Of a DNA stretch of 64,000 bases, positions 30,701 through 38,726 are shown one piece after another. This stretch comes from Xanthomonas sp. SI. Lineage in GTDB: Bacteria > Pseudomonadota > Gammaproteobacteria > Xanthomonadales > Xanthomonadaceae. The stretch is taken from the NCBI RefSeq assembly GCF_014236855.1, contig NZ_CP051261.1, positions 930,001-994,000 of the forward strand, in the 5' to 3' direction. How positions within the stretch are numbered: the first letter of the stretch is position 1; each line of letters opens with the position of its first letter. Position numbers and translations under genes: made by a program. The notes beneath the pieces were generated by a model. The model was not told where the DNA came from, made no database searches, and saw only the letters and a program-made list of their open reading frames with translations.

Positions 30701-33700
30701 ATCGCGTTCGCGGGCATCAAGACCGTGTCAGGAAGTTTCACGGGCACGTCTGCAGATGATCTGGTCTGGGGTGAAGCGGCTAGAGACATCATTCATGGCG
30801 GTGCCGGTAACGATCTTATCGGAGGTGGCGCAGAGGCGGACACTTTGTATGGTGAGGCAGGAGACGATAGGTTGTTCGGCGGCCTGGGTGACGATGTGGT
30901 CATCGGTGGAGAAGGTAACGATGTTCTGCTGGGCGGTGGAGGCAACGACACGTTGAGTGGTGGCTTGGGCACGAACCGTCTGGAAGGCGGTGCAGGCGAC
31001 GACGTACTGAGTGTGTCGTCGGAGTCGAAGGACAACGTGCTGGCCGGCGGAACGGGCAACGACATGCTCACCGGCAGCTATTACTCGGATACATACCTGT
31101 TTAACAAGGGAGATGGCCGCGACACGGTGGTGGAAACGTCCTACACGAGTGGGGCGGTGGACAAAGTCGTGTTCGGTGCCGGTATTGCAACTGGCGATGT
31201 GCGGATTTTTAAGGAAGGACAGGATGTGGTGCTGTCCGTCGGCGACGGCACGGATGCGGTGCGGTTGAAGAACTGGCTGGATTCCGCTGGCTATGAGAAT
31301 GCAGGTGCCAGCATCGAGCAGGTCGTTTTTGCCGATGGAACGATCTGGACGCCAGCAACCATAAAGGCGACAGGGTTGACAACGCTGGGTACGGACGGGA
31401 ATGACACGCTGACGGGTTGGCGTGGCAACGACATCCTGTTGGGCGGCGACGGCAATGATACGTTGAACGGTAGTTTGGGTATGAATCGTCTGGAAGGCGG
31501 TGCAGGCGACGATGTATTGAGCGTGTCCTCGGAGGCGCAAGACAACGTGCTGGCCGGCGGAACGGGCAACGATACGCTCACCGGTAGCTACTACTCGGAC
31601 ACGTACTTGTTCAACAAGGGTGATGGCCGCGACACGGTGGTAGAGACGTCCTACACGAGTGGGACGCTGGACAAGATCGTGTTCGGTGCCGGCATTGCAA
31701 CTGGCGATGTTCGGGTTTTTAAGGAGGGGCGGGATGTGGTGCTGTCCATCGGCGACGGCACGGACGCGGTGCGGTTGAAGAACTGGCTGGATTCCACTGG
31801 CTATGAGAGTGCAGGTGCCAGCATCGAGCAGGTCGTCTTTGCCGATGGCACGATCTGGACGCCAGCGACAATAAAGGCAGCAGGATTGACAACGCTTGGC
31901 ACGGTAGGAAACGACATCCTGACTGGCTGGGCTGGCAACGATATCTTGCTGGGGGGGGATGGTAGCGATAAATTGAATGGTGGCTTGGGCACGAACCGTC
32001 TTGAAGGCGGTGCAGGCGACGATGTATTGAGTGTGTCGTCGGAGTCGAAGGACAACGTGCTGGCCGGCGGAACGGGCAACGATACGCTCACCGGTAGCTA
32101 CTACTCGGATACGTACCTGTTCAACAAGGGTGATGGCCGTGACACGGTGGTAGAGACGTCCTACACGAGTGGGACGCTGGACAAGATCGTGTTCGGTACC
32201 GGTATTGCAGCCAGTGACGTGCGCGTGTTGAGAGAAGGGCAGGATGTGGTGCTGTCCATCGGCGACGGCACGGACGCGGTGCGGTTGAAGAACTGGCTGG
32301 ATTCCGCTGGCTATGAGAGTGCAGGTGCCAGCATCGAGCAGGTCATCTTTGCCGATGGGACGATCTGGACGCCAGCGACCATAAAGGCGACAGGGTTGAC
32401 AACGCTGGGTACGGACGGGAATGACACGCTGACGGGTTGGCGTGGCAACGACATCCTGTTGGGCGGCAACGGAAACGATACGTTGAACGGTAGTTTGGGC
32501 ACAAACCGTCTTGAAGGCGGTGCAGGCGACGATGTATTGAGTGTGTCGTCGGAGTCGAAGGACAACGTGCTGGCCGGCGGAACGGGCAACGATACGCTCA
32601 CCGGTAGCTACTACTCGGATACGTACCTGTTCAACAAGGGTGATGGCCGTGACACGGTGGTAGAGACGTCCTACACGAGTGGGACGCTGGACAAGATCGT
32701 GTTCGGTACCGGTATTGCAGCCAGTGACGTGCGCGTGTTGAGAGAAGGGCAGGATGTGGTGCTGTCCATCGGCGACGGCACGGACGCGGTGCGGTTGAAG
32801 AACTGGCTGGATTCCGCTGGCTATGAGAGTGCAGGTGCCAGCATCGAGCAGGTCATCTTTGCCGATGGGACGATCTGGACGCCAGCGACCATAAAGGCGA
32901 CAGGGTTGACAACGCTGGGTACGGACGGGAATGACACGCTGACGGGTTGGCGTGGCAACGACATCCTGTTGGGCGGCAACGGAAACGATACGTTGAACGG
33001 TAGTTTGGGCACAAACCGTCTTGAAGGCGGTGCAGGCGACGATGTATTGAGTGTGTCGTCGGAGTCGAAGGACAACGTGCTGGCCGGCGGAACGGGCAAC
33101 GATACGCTCACCGGTAGCTACTACTCGGATACGTACCTGTTCAACAAGGGTGATGGCCGTGACACGGTGGTAGAGACGTCCTACACGAGTGGGACGCTGG
33201 ACAAGATCGTGTTCGGTACCGGTATTGCAGCCAGTGACGTGCGCGTGTTGAGAGAAGGGCAGGATGTGGTGCTGTCCATCGGCGACGGCACGGACGCGGT
33301 GCGGTTGAAGAACTGGCTGGATTCCGCTGGCTATGAGAGTGCAGGTGCCAGCATCGAGCAGGTCATCTTTGCCGATGGGACGATCTGGACGCCAGCGACC
33401 ATAAAGGCGACAGGGTTGACAACGCTGGGTACGGACGGGAATGACACGCTGACGGGTTGGCGTGGCAACGACATCCTGTTGGGCGGCAACGGCAACGATA
33501 CGTTGAACGGTAGTTTGGGCACAAACCGTCTGGAAGGCGGCGCAGGCGACGACGTACTGAGCGTGTCGTCGGAGTCGCAAGACAACGTGCTGGTCGGCGG
33601 AACGGGCAACGATACGCTCACCGGCAGCTACTACTCGGATACGTACCTGTTCAACAAGGGCGATGGTCGCGACTCGGTGGTGGAGACGTCCTACACGAGT

Positions 33701-34510
33701 GGGGCGGTGGACAAGATCGTGTTCGGTACCGGTATTGCAGCCAGTGACGTGCGCGTGTTGAGAGAAGGGCAGGATGTGGTGCTGTCCATTGGCGATGGTA
33801 CGGACGCGGTGCGGCTGAAGAAGTGGCTGGACTCCAGCGGCTATGAGAGTGCAGGTGCCAGCATCGAGCAGGTCATCTTTGCCGATGGGACGATCTGGAC
33901 GCCAGCGACCATAAAGGCGACAGGGTTGACAACGCTGGGTACGGACGGGAATGACACGCTGACGGGTTGGCGTGGCAACGACATCCTGTTGGGCGGCAAC
34001 GGAAACGATACGTTGAACGGTAGTTTGGGCACAAACCGTCTGGAAGGCGGCGCAGGCGACGACGTACTGAGCGTGTCGTCAGACTCGCAAGACAACGTGC
34101 TGGTGGGCGGAACGGGCAACGATACGCTCACCGGCAGCTACTACTCGGATACGTACTTGTTCAACAAGGGAGACGGTCGCGATACGGTGGTAGAGATCTC
34201 CACGTATAGTGGGGCTACGGATCGTATTGTCTTTGACAAGGATCTTGCTGTAGACGACACCTTCTTCAGCAGATCCGGAAACGATCTGTCCATCGCCATT
34301 CGGGGAAGCGACGATCAGCTGACCGTCTCTGGTTGGTTTGCCTCCAGCTCCCGCCAAGTCGAGTATTTGCAGTTCAAGGACGAGACTGTCGCGTCTAGCG
34401 AAGTGGCCGCCTTGATCGCTGCAATGGCAACCACCAGTTCCTCGTCCTCACCGTTGGTATCTTCCAACTCTCAAGAAGCGAAGCTGTTGGTTGCCAGTTC
34501 AATAGTCTGA
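28616..34510 (+). CDS. Giant RTX protein with putative cysteine-hydrolase N-terminus, type I secretion substrate
   Basis: A 1964-residue protein from a GTG that overlaps the previous stop. Residues 1-130 have His21 (TPHTFIVV) and Cys110 (YNCTTWQDAA), the order expected of a circularly permuted NlpC/P60-papain-like hydrolase. Residues 136-240 are Trp-rich amphipathic helices (SVEDWADKTAEQISDWVKE). Residues 241-365 hold EF-hand-like calcium loops (DLDGDGIETIG, DRNGNGLIDNG). From about 700 onward come glycine-rich GGxGxDxLx repeats in 170-residue units that include an HCBP-related module (VRLKNWLDSxGY...IEQVxFADG). The last 80 residues are divergent and hold the expected C-terminal secretion signal. 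The ABC/HlyD exporter genes are directly upstream. No acyltransferase (HlyC) gene is present. Confidence 0.93.
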   Translation: MKDYGYVEVRYDVGGADSTPHTFIVVTNPDGTTREYGFAPAVSGRMWGDGKVYETGVGTEEGEHEYQGASNKVAITEAQYANLMEFIDYTRSGSEYWVGGDNLTPKMYNCTTWQDAAFDYAGLASPTLADSNWNPYGQYIVDQIEDYYGGASEWIQKEIESVEDWADKTAEQISDWVKERAQQAQETGEEWYEAGRKKLDDAKKAIDDWYEDAWHWTKDKVAEAGDFVDDLFDRARQWIPRRDPLTLDLDGDGIETIGANGSVLFDHDGDGVRSGTGWISSDDGLLVLDRNGNGLIDNGSELFGVDTILADGGSASSGFAALADLDSNNDGIFDASDTRFGDVRVWRDLNQDGVSQASELFQLSTLGIASITLTPVTTTDLDLGNGNIVDNRGAYTRTDGATGLAGDLQLAMNNFFRDFSGSLVPIVITDEAKQLPGLKGSGAVRDLVEAASLSEDLLASVQSLAPGISRNQMRSALDMIIMRWAETSTMQSSEDFIEASGSINRTVYYHGAVPAAVNAEGPAAVEAWIQQQHEQLAPIIAILEKFNGSSLVSYQNDQVSTGGGTYQWRSISRANGASEQIMSILLQPEQISAILDAYSKLKESVYAGLVAYTRLSGYMDSVLLYYSNGNLQFDLSALGEMLESKRESDLGAALQDVLDLYTYADGFLSDGGWDGPTLLNDWIESASTTSAGLEAIAFAGIKTVSGSFTGTSADDLVWGEAARDIIHGGAGNDLIGGGAEADTLYGEAGDDRLFGGLGDDVVIGGEGNDVLLGGGGNDTLSGGLGTNRLEGGAGDDVLSVSSESKDNVLAGGTGNDMLTGSYYSDTYLFNKGDGRDTVVETSYTSGAVDKVVFGAGIATGDVRIFKEGQDVVLSVGDGTDAVRLKNWLDSAGYENAGASIEQVVFADGTIWTPATIKATGLTTLGTDGNDTLTGWRGNDILLGGDGNDTLNGSLGMNRLEGGAGDDVLSVSSEAQDNVLAGGTGNDTLTGSYYSDTYLFNKGDGRDTVVETSYTSGTLDKIVFGAGIATGDVRVFKEGRDVVLSIGDGTDAVRLKNWLDSTGYESAGASIEQVVFADGTIWTPATIKAAGLTTLGTVGNDILTGWAGNDILLGGDGSDKLNGGLGTNRLEGGAGDDVLSVSSESKDNVLAGGTGNDTLTGSYYSDTYLFNKGDGRDTVVETSYTSGTLDKIVFGTGIAASDVRVLREGQDVVLSIGDGTDAVRLKNWLDSAGYESAGASIEQVIFADGTIWTPATIKATGLTTLGTDGNDTLTGWRGNDILLGGNGNDTLNGSLGTNRLEGGAGDDVLSVSSESKDNVLAGGTGNDTLTGSYYSDTYLFNKGDGRDTVVETSYTSGTLDKIVFGTGIAASDVRVLREGQDVVLSIGDGTDAVRLKNWLDSAGYESAGASIEQVIFADGTIWTPATIKATGLTTLGTDGNDTLTGWRGNDILLGGNGNDTLNGSLGTNRLEGGAGDDVLSVSSESKDNVLAGGTGNDTLTGSYYSDTYLFNKGDGRDTVVETSYTSGTLDKIVFGTGIAASDVRVLREGQDVVLSIGDGTDAVRLKNWLDSAGYESAGASIEQVIFADGTIWTPATIKATGLTTLGTDGNDTLTGWRGNDILLGGNGNDTLNGSLGTNRLEGGAGDDVLSVSSESQDNVLVGGTGNDTLTGSYYSDTYLFNKGDGRDSVVETSYTSGAVDKIVFGTGIAASDVRVLREGQDVVLSIGDGTDAVRLKKWLDSSGYESAGASIEQVIFADGTIWTPATIKATGLTTLGTDGNDTLTGWRGNDILLGGNGNDTLNGSLGTNRLEGGAGDDVLSVSSDSQDNVLVGGTGNDTLTGSYYSDTYLFNKGDGRDTVVEISTYSGATDRIVFDKDLAVDDTFFSRSGNDLSIAIRGSDDQLTVSGWFASSSRQVEYLQFKDETVASSEVAALIAAMATTSSSSSPLVSSNSQEAKLLVASSIV
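30871..34200 (+). repeat. Tandem 510-bp repeats inside the RTX gene
   Basis: A unit of exactly 510 bases (170 codons) recurs with register points at 31381, 31891, 32401, 32911, 33421 and 33931. A diverged first copy begins near 30871, and the last copy breaks off near 34200. The units at 32401-32910 and 32911-33420 are identical base for base as far as I can read them. Such identity indicates recent duplication or gene conversion. Confidence 0.95.
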
Positions 34511-34546
34511 AACTGCTTCCCAGTCCTTGCATGAGTTGTAACTAAC

Positions 34547-34576
34547 GAGGCCCCGCTGACGCGGGGCCTCTTTTTT
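34547..34576 (+). terminator. Strong rho-independent terminator after the RTX gene
   Basis: GAGGCCCCGC (34547-34556) and GCGGGGCCTC (34561-34570) form a perfect 10-bp stem with a TGAC loop, followed by TTTTTT. It lies 37 bases after the stop codon and closes the secretion operon. Confidence 0.95.
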
Positions 34577-34740
34577 ATGGGTGCTCCTCTTCTGGGATCA
34601 GCATCCGCGGCAAGCAATCACGGATAACACCTTTTCGCCAGGGATTCTTGCCATTGTCGTGATCTTCCCAGATTCACTATTCCGGCGGTCTTCGAGTCTC
34701 GATAGCACCACGAGCACGCGACACCCTCTAGAATCCGCCC

Positions 34741-35856
34741 ATGACTTCCCCCCAGATCGACTTCGACGCGCTGCGCCCCATCGGCTGGCCCTGGCCCGGC
34801 ATGCCGGAAGAACCGGCCTGGCTGGCGGCGATGGCCGCGCATCCGCTGGCGCGGCCGGCGCGGGTCAGCGAGCAGCACCGCACCGGCTATGTGGTGGCCG
34901 ATGCGGTGGATGCCGGCTTCAAGGTCGAGTCGTTGCCGGAATGGCAGCGGCCGCGCTTCCCCAGCCACGAGCGCGCCGCGGTCGGCGACTGGGTGCTGCT
35001 GGAGGACGACAAGCGCATTGTCGCGCTGCTGCCGCGGCGCACCGCGATCAAGCGCGGCGCAGCCGGCGAGCACTATCACCAGCAGGTGATCGCGGCCAAC
35101 ATCGATACGGTGTTCATCGTCTGCGGCCTGGATGCGGACTTCAATCCGCGGCGCATCGAGCGCTACCTGCTGCTGGTCGGCGGCGGCGGCGCCGAGCCGG
35201 TGGTGATCCTGACCAAGGCCGATCTCACGGAGTACGCCGACGATGCGCTGGCGGTGCTGGAGGAGTTGGCCGCGCAGTCGATTCCGCTGCTGACCGTCAA
35301 CGCCAAGGACCCCGACAGCGTGGCGGCGCTGCGGCCGTGGCTGGGGGCCGGGCGCACCGCGGTGCTGGTCGGCTCCTCCGGCGCCGGCAAGTCCACGCTC
35401 ACCAACACCTTGCTCGGGGTGGAGAAGATGCGCACCGCGGCAGTGCGCGAGAACGATTCGCGCGGCCGCCACACCACCACCCATCGGGCGCTGCTGCCGC
35501 TGCCGTCCGGCGCCTGCCTGATCGACACGCCGGGCATGCGCGAGCTCAAGCCCACCGGCGAGGAAGACCTGGCCGAGGGCGGGTTCGCCGACATCGAGGC
35601 GCTGGCCGCGCAGTGCCGCTTCAACGATTGCGCGCACCAGGCCGAACCGGGCTGTGCGGTGCAGGCGGCGATCGAGCGCGGCGACATCGAGGAGGCGCGG
35701 CTGGCCAACTACATGAAGCTGCGCGAGGAAGTGGCCGGCGCCGCCAGCAAGCTGGCGCAGCGCCAGGCGCAGAACGCGGACGCCGCCAGGTCGGGCCGGC
35801 CCGGCGCGGGCAAGCCCGGCGGCAAGCGGCCGCCGCCGCGCAACCAGCGCCGCTGA
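34741..35856 (+). CDS. rsgA: Ribosome small-subunit-dependent GTPase RsgA
   Basis: A 371-residue circularly permuted GTPase that assists 30S maturation. An N-terminal OB-like region is followed by the permuted motifs: ILTKADL (G4) first, then GSSGAGKS (G1, residues 211-218), the T-rich switch (RGRHTTTHRALL) and DTPGMRE (G3). The C-terminal zinc site is CRFNDCAHQAEPGC. A Lys/Arg/Pro-rich tail may bind rRNA. The ATG at 34741 gives a normal length. It is followed 28 bases later by a DUF1704 gene. Confidence 0.94.
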   Translation: MTSPQIDFDALRPIGWPWPGMPEEPAWLAAMAAHPLARPARVSEQHRTGYVVADAVDAGFKVESLPEWQRPRFPSHERAAVGDWVLLEDDKRIVALLPRRTAIKRGAAGEHYHQQVIAANIDTVFIVCGLDADFNPRRIERYLLLVGGGGAEPVVILTKADLTEYADDALAVLEELAAQSIPLLTVNAKDPDSVAALRPWLGAGRTAVLVGSSGAGKSTLTNTLLGVEKMRTAAVRENDSRGRHTTTHRALLPLPSGACLIDTPGMRELKPTGEEDLAEGGFADIEALAAQCRFNDCAHQAEPGCAVQAAIERGDIEEARLANYMKLREEVAGAASKLAQRQAQNADAARSGRPGAGKPGGKRPPPRNQRR

Positions 35857-35884
35857 GCGGCCGCGCGCGCCCGCCACGCTCGCG

Positions 35885-37138
35885 ATGACCGCGCTGCCTG
35901 CCGAGATCCTGCACCACGCCGCTCTGGATGCGCGCCTGGTCAAGGCAGTGCGCGGCATCCGCCTGTTGGCGCTGGCGAGCTGGCCGGCGGCGGTGCAGGC
36001 GCCGTTCCTGGACAGCGTGGCGCGCGGCCAGCCGCAGCTGCCGCAGGTGCAGTACCCGCGGCTGGATTTCGCCGACACGCGCCGCGAGCTGGCGGCGATC
36101 GCGCAGGCGGCCGATCCGACGCATCCGCTGGGCGCGTATCTGCAAGCCTCCGCGCATAGCTGGGACCTGGCCGCGGCGTTGCTGGAGTCGCTGGGCACGC
36201 CGGCGGTCGGCACGTACTCGGCGCAGCTGTTCGGCGTGCCCGAGGATCCGATGCCCGGGCATGGCCCGACCACCCGCGATGCCGCGCGCCATTTCATCCA
36301 TATCGCGCAGGACCTGGACCGCGAACTGCTGTCGGCCGAAGAACAGGTGCCGGTGTCGGCGACGGCGCTGCGCCTGCTGCTGCAACGCGATCTGGACGAA
36401 TTCTTCGGCGCGCGGGTGATCGCGGTGGAGCTGGATCCGGAGTTGCTGGCCAAGGCCGCGGCCGGCGCGCACCGCATCCGCCTGCGCACCGGCGCCTCGT
36501 TCAGCGATTACGACCGCGCGCAGCTGTTCCACCACGAGGCGCTGGTGCATTCGCTGACCGCGCTCAACGGCCGCGAGCAGGCGCACCTGCCGAGCCTGGC
36601 CTTGTCGTCGCCGCGGGTCGCCGCCACGCAGGAGGGCCTGGCGACCTTCGCCGAGCAGATCACCGGCAGCATCGACATCGCGCGCATGAAGCGGATCAGC
36701 CTGCGCATCGAGGCGATCGCGCTGGCGCGCGGCGGTGCCGATTTCATTGAGGTGTTCCGTTATTTCGATGCAGCCGGGCAGTCGCCGGCGGAGAGTTTTT
36801 CCTCGGCGCAGCGCGTGTTCCGCGGCGTGCCGACTGGCGGCGGTGCCGCTTTCACCAAGGACACGGTGTATCTGCGTGGGCTGGTCTCGGTGCACACCTT
36901 CTTCCGCCAGGCCTTGCAGCGCGATCGCCTGCCGCTGTGCCGCTGGTTGTTCGCCGGCAAGATGGCGCTGGAGGACGTGGCCGCGTTCGCGCCGTTGTTC
37001 GAGGCCGGCGTGCTGGCGTCGCCGCGCTGGTTGCCGAACTGGGTCGCGCGCGCCAGCGGCCTGGCCGGGATGCTGGCGTTCTCGCTGTTCGCCAACCGCA
37101 TCCGCATGGATCAGCTGGACGGCGCCGAAGGCGCCTGA
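35885..37138 (+). CDS. DUF1704 (QEGLA-motif) putative metallopeptidase
   Basis: A 417-residue protein of the family long annotated flavohemoglobin expression-modulating QEGLA motif protein. The HExxxH-type zinc motif is HEALVH (residues 217-222) and the family signature TQEGLATFAE lies near residue 250 with a likely third ligand. The eukaryotic relatives are tubulin tyrosine carboxypeptidases (MATCAP), so a peptidase activity is plausible; the bacterial substrate is unknown. Other conserved stretches are GTYSAQLFGVPEDPMPG and FTKDTVYLRGLV. It lies directly after rsgA on the same strand. Confidence 0.87.
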   Translation: MTALPAEILHHAALDARLVKAVRGIRLLALASWPAAVQAPFLDSVARGQPQLPQVQYPRLDFADTRRELAAIAQAADPTHPLGAYLQASAHSWDLAAALLESLGTPAVGTYSAQLFGVPEDPMPGHGPTTRDAARHFIHIAQDLDRELLSAEEQVPVSATALRLLLQRDLDEFFGARVIAVELDPELLAKAAAGAHRIRLRTGASFSDYDRAQLFHHEALVHSLTALNGREQAHLPSLALSSPRVAATQEGLATFAEQITGSIDIARMKRISLRIEAIALARGGADFIEVFRYFDAAGQSPAESFSSAQRVFRGVPTGGGAAFTKDTVYLRGLVSVHTFFRQALQRDRLPLCRWLFAGKMALEDVAAFAPLFEAGVLASPRWLPNWVARASGLAGMLAFSLFANRIRMDQLDGAEGA

Positions 37139-37243
37139 ACGCCAGCGCGCCGCGCTCACCCGCCGCGAATGCATGCGTGCCGATACTGCGCGCCTGGCCT
37201 GCAGCGCATGGCCGCCATTTCCACGCAAACAAGGGACATTCAC

Positions 37244-37924
37244 ATGAAAATTCTGATGGTGCTGACCTCGCACGACCGCCTCGGCGACACCGGCCACAAG
37301 ACCGGCTTCTGGCTGGAGGAATTCGCCGCGCCGTACTACGTGTTCAAGGACGCTGGCGCCGAGATCACGCTGGCTTCGCCCAAGGGTGGGCAACCGCCGC
37401 TGGACCCGAAGAGCGACGCGGCCGATGCGCAGACCGCGGCCACGCAGCGCTTCAAGGCCGATGCGGACGCGCAGCGGCAGCTGGCGAGCACGCGGCCGCT
37501 GGCCGACGTGCAGATGGCCGACTACGACAGCGTGTTCTATCCCGGCGGCCACGGCCCGCTGTGGGATCTGGCCGAGGACCGCACGTCGATCGCGCTGATC
37601 GAGGCGTTCGAGCGTGCCGGCAAGCCGATCGGCTTCGTCTGCCACGCGCCGGGCGCGCTGCGCCGGGTCACCGCCGCCGATGGCGCGCCGCTGGTCAAGG
37701 GCCGCCGCGTCACCGGTTTCACCAATGGTGAAGAGGCTGCGGTCGGTTTGACCGAGGTGGTGCCGTTCCTGATCGAGGACGAGTTCCAGCGCCTCGGCGG
37801 ACTGTACGAGAAGGGCGCCGACTGGGGCGTGCACGTGGTGGTGGACGGCAAACTGGTCACCGGCCAGAACCCGGCTTCGTCCGAGGAAGCGGCGAAGGCG
37901 TTGCTGGGGTTGTTGGGCAAGTGA
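37244..37924 (+). CDS. DJ-1/PfpI-family class I glutamine amidotransferase-like protein
   Basis: A 226-residue protein of the Hsp31/HchA-like branch. The nucleophile-elbow Cys133 is in GFVCHAPGAL, the acidic residue in WLEEFAAPYYVF, and the glycine loop in FYPGGHGPLWDL. A family histidine lies in the DWGVHVVVDG region. Members are reported as chaperones, glyoxalase III or deglycases; which applies here is not clear. The start at 37244 removes an unconvincing 25-residue extension. Confidence 0.9.
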   Translation: MKILMVLTSHDRLGDTGHKTGFWLEEFAAPYYVFKDAGAEITLASPKGGQPPLDPKSDAADAQTAATQRFKADADAQRQLASTRPLADVQMADYDSVFYPGGHGPLWDLAEDRTSIALIEAFERAGKPIGFVCHAPGALRRVTAADGAPLVKGRRVTGFTNGEEAAVGLTEVVPFLIEDEFQRLGGLYEKGADWGVHVVVDGKLVTGQNPASSEEAAKALLGLLGK

Positions 37925-38010
37925 GTGTCTGTGGCGCGCGTTTTTCGGCGGATGCCGGGCGCGTGTCGCAATGCTGGCTCGAGGGCTAGGCAAGGCGTCG
38001 GCTTGCCTTC

Positions 38011-38660
38011 TGTAGGAGGGACTTCGGTCCCGACCGCTTTCGGGATCGGCCAGGTTGCGGCTTCGTGCGTCGCGACTGAAGTCGCTCCCACAAGGGCGCT
38101 TTGCCGTGCAGGCATCGCTGCTTTCTGTGGGAAGGGTTTCAGTCCCGACGCTGTCCGGGTTCGTAGCGTCTGCTGCTTCGTTTGTCGCGGCTGAAGCCGC
38201 TCCTACAAGGGTATTGGCGATACATGCTATGCCCGTTTTCTGTAGGAGGGACTTCGGTCCCGACCGCTTTCGGGATCGGCTAGGTTGCGGCTTCGTGCGT
38301 CGCGACTGAAGTCGCTCCCACAAGGACGCTTTGCCGTGCAGGCATCGCTGCTTTTTGTGGGAAGGGCTTCAGTCCCGACGCTGTCCGGGTTCGTAGCGTC
38401 TGCTGCTTCGTTTGTCGCGGCTGAAGCCGCTCCTACAAAGGAATTGGCGTGCATGTCATGCCCGTTTTTCTGTAGGAGGGACTTCAGTCCCGACCGTTTA
38501 TGGGATCGGCCAAGTTGCGGCTTCGTGCGTCGCGACTGAAGCCGCTCCTACAGAGGCGCTTTGCCGTGCAGGCATTGCTGCTTTTTGTGGGAGGGACTTC
38601 AGTCCCGACTGCATCGGAGCCGGATCGCGGCTGCGGCCCCGTGCGTCGACGGTCTAATCC
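38011..38660. repeat. 230-bp tandem array of REP-like hairpins
   Basis: Three units begin with TGTAGGAGGGACTTC at 38011, 38241 and 38471, exactly 230 bases apart; the last is incomplete. Each unit contains four alternating hairpin halves: GGGACTTCGGTCCCGAC, GCGACTGAAGTCGC, GGGAAGGGTTTCAGTCCCGAC-like and GCGGCTGAAGCCGC. Short unique spacers such as GCTTTGCCGTGCAGGCAT also repeat. The array fills the gap between the DJ-1-like gene and the convergent amylosucrase gene. There is no Cas gene and the unit is not CRISPR-like. Confidence 0.92.
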
Positions 38661-38726
38661 TCGAAAGTGCTGCTCCGATGCAGCGCTTTCGCGAGTCCGC
38701 GGCGTCCGCAGGGCGCGCCGCCGCGC

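Noticed and set aside
30728..33580. A 950-codon open frame antisense to the RTX repeats
   Set aside because: It mirrors the 510-bp repeats of the coding strand, has no start signal or family, and is a by-product of codon periodicity.
38011..38660. Regularly spaced repeats that could be mistaken for a CRISPR array
   Set aside because: The 230-bp period, internal hairpins and conserved rather than unique spacers do not fit CRISPR, and no Cas gene is present.
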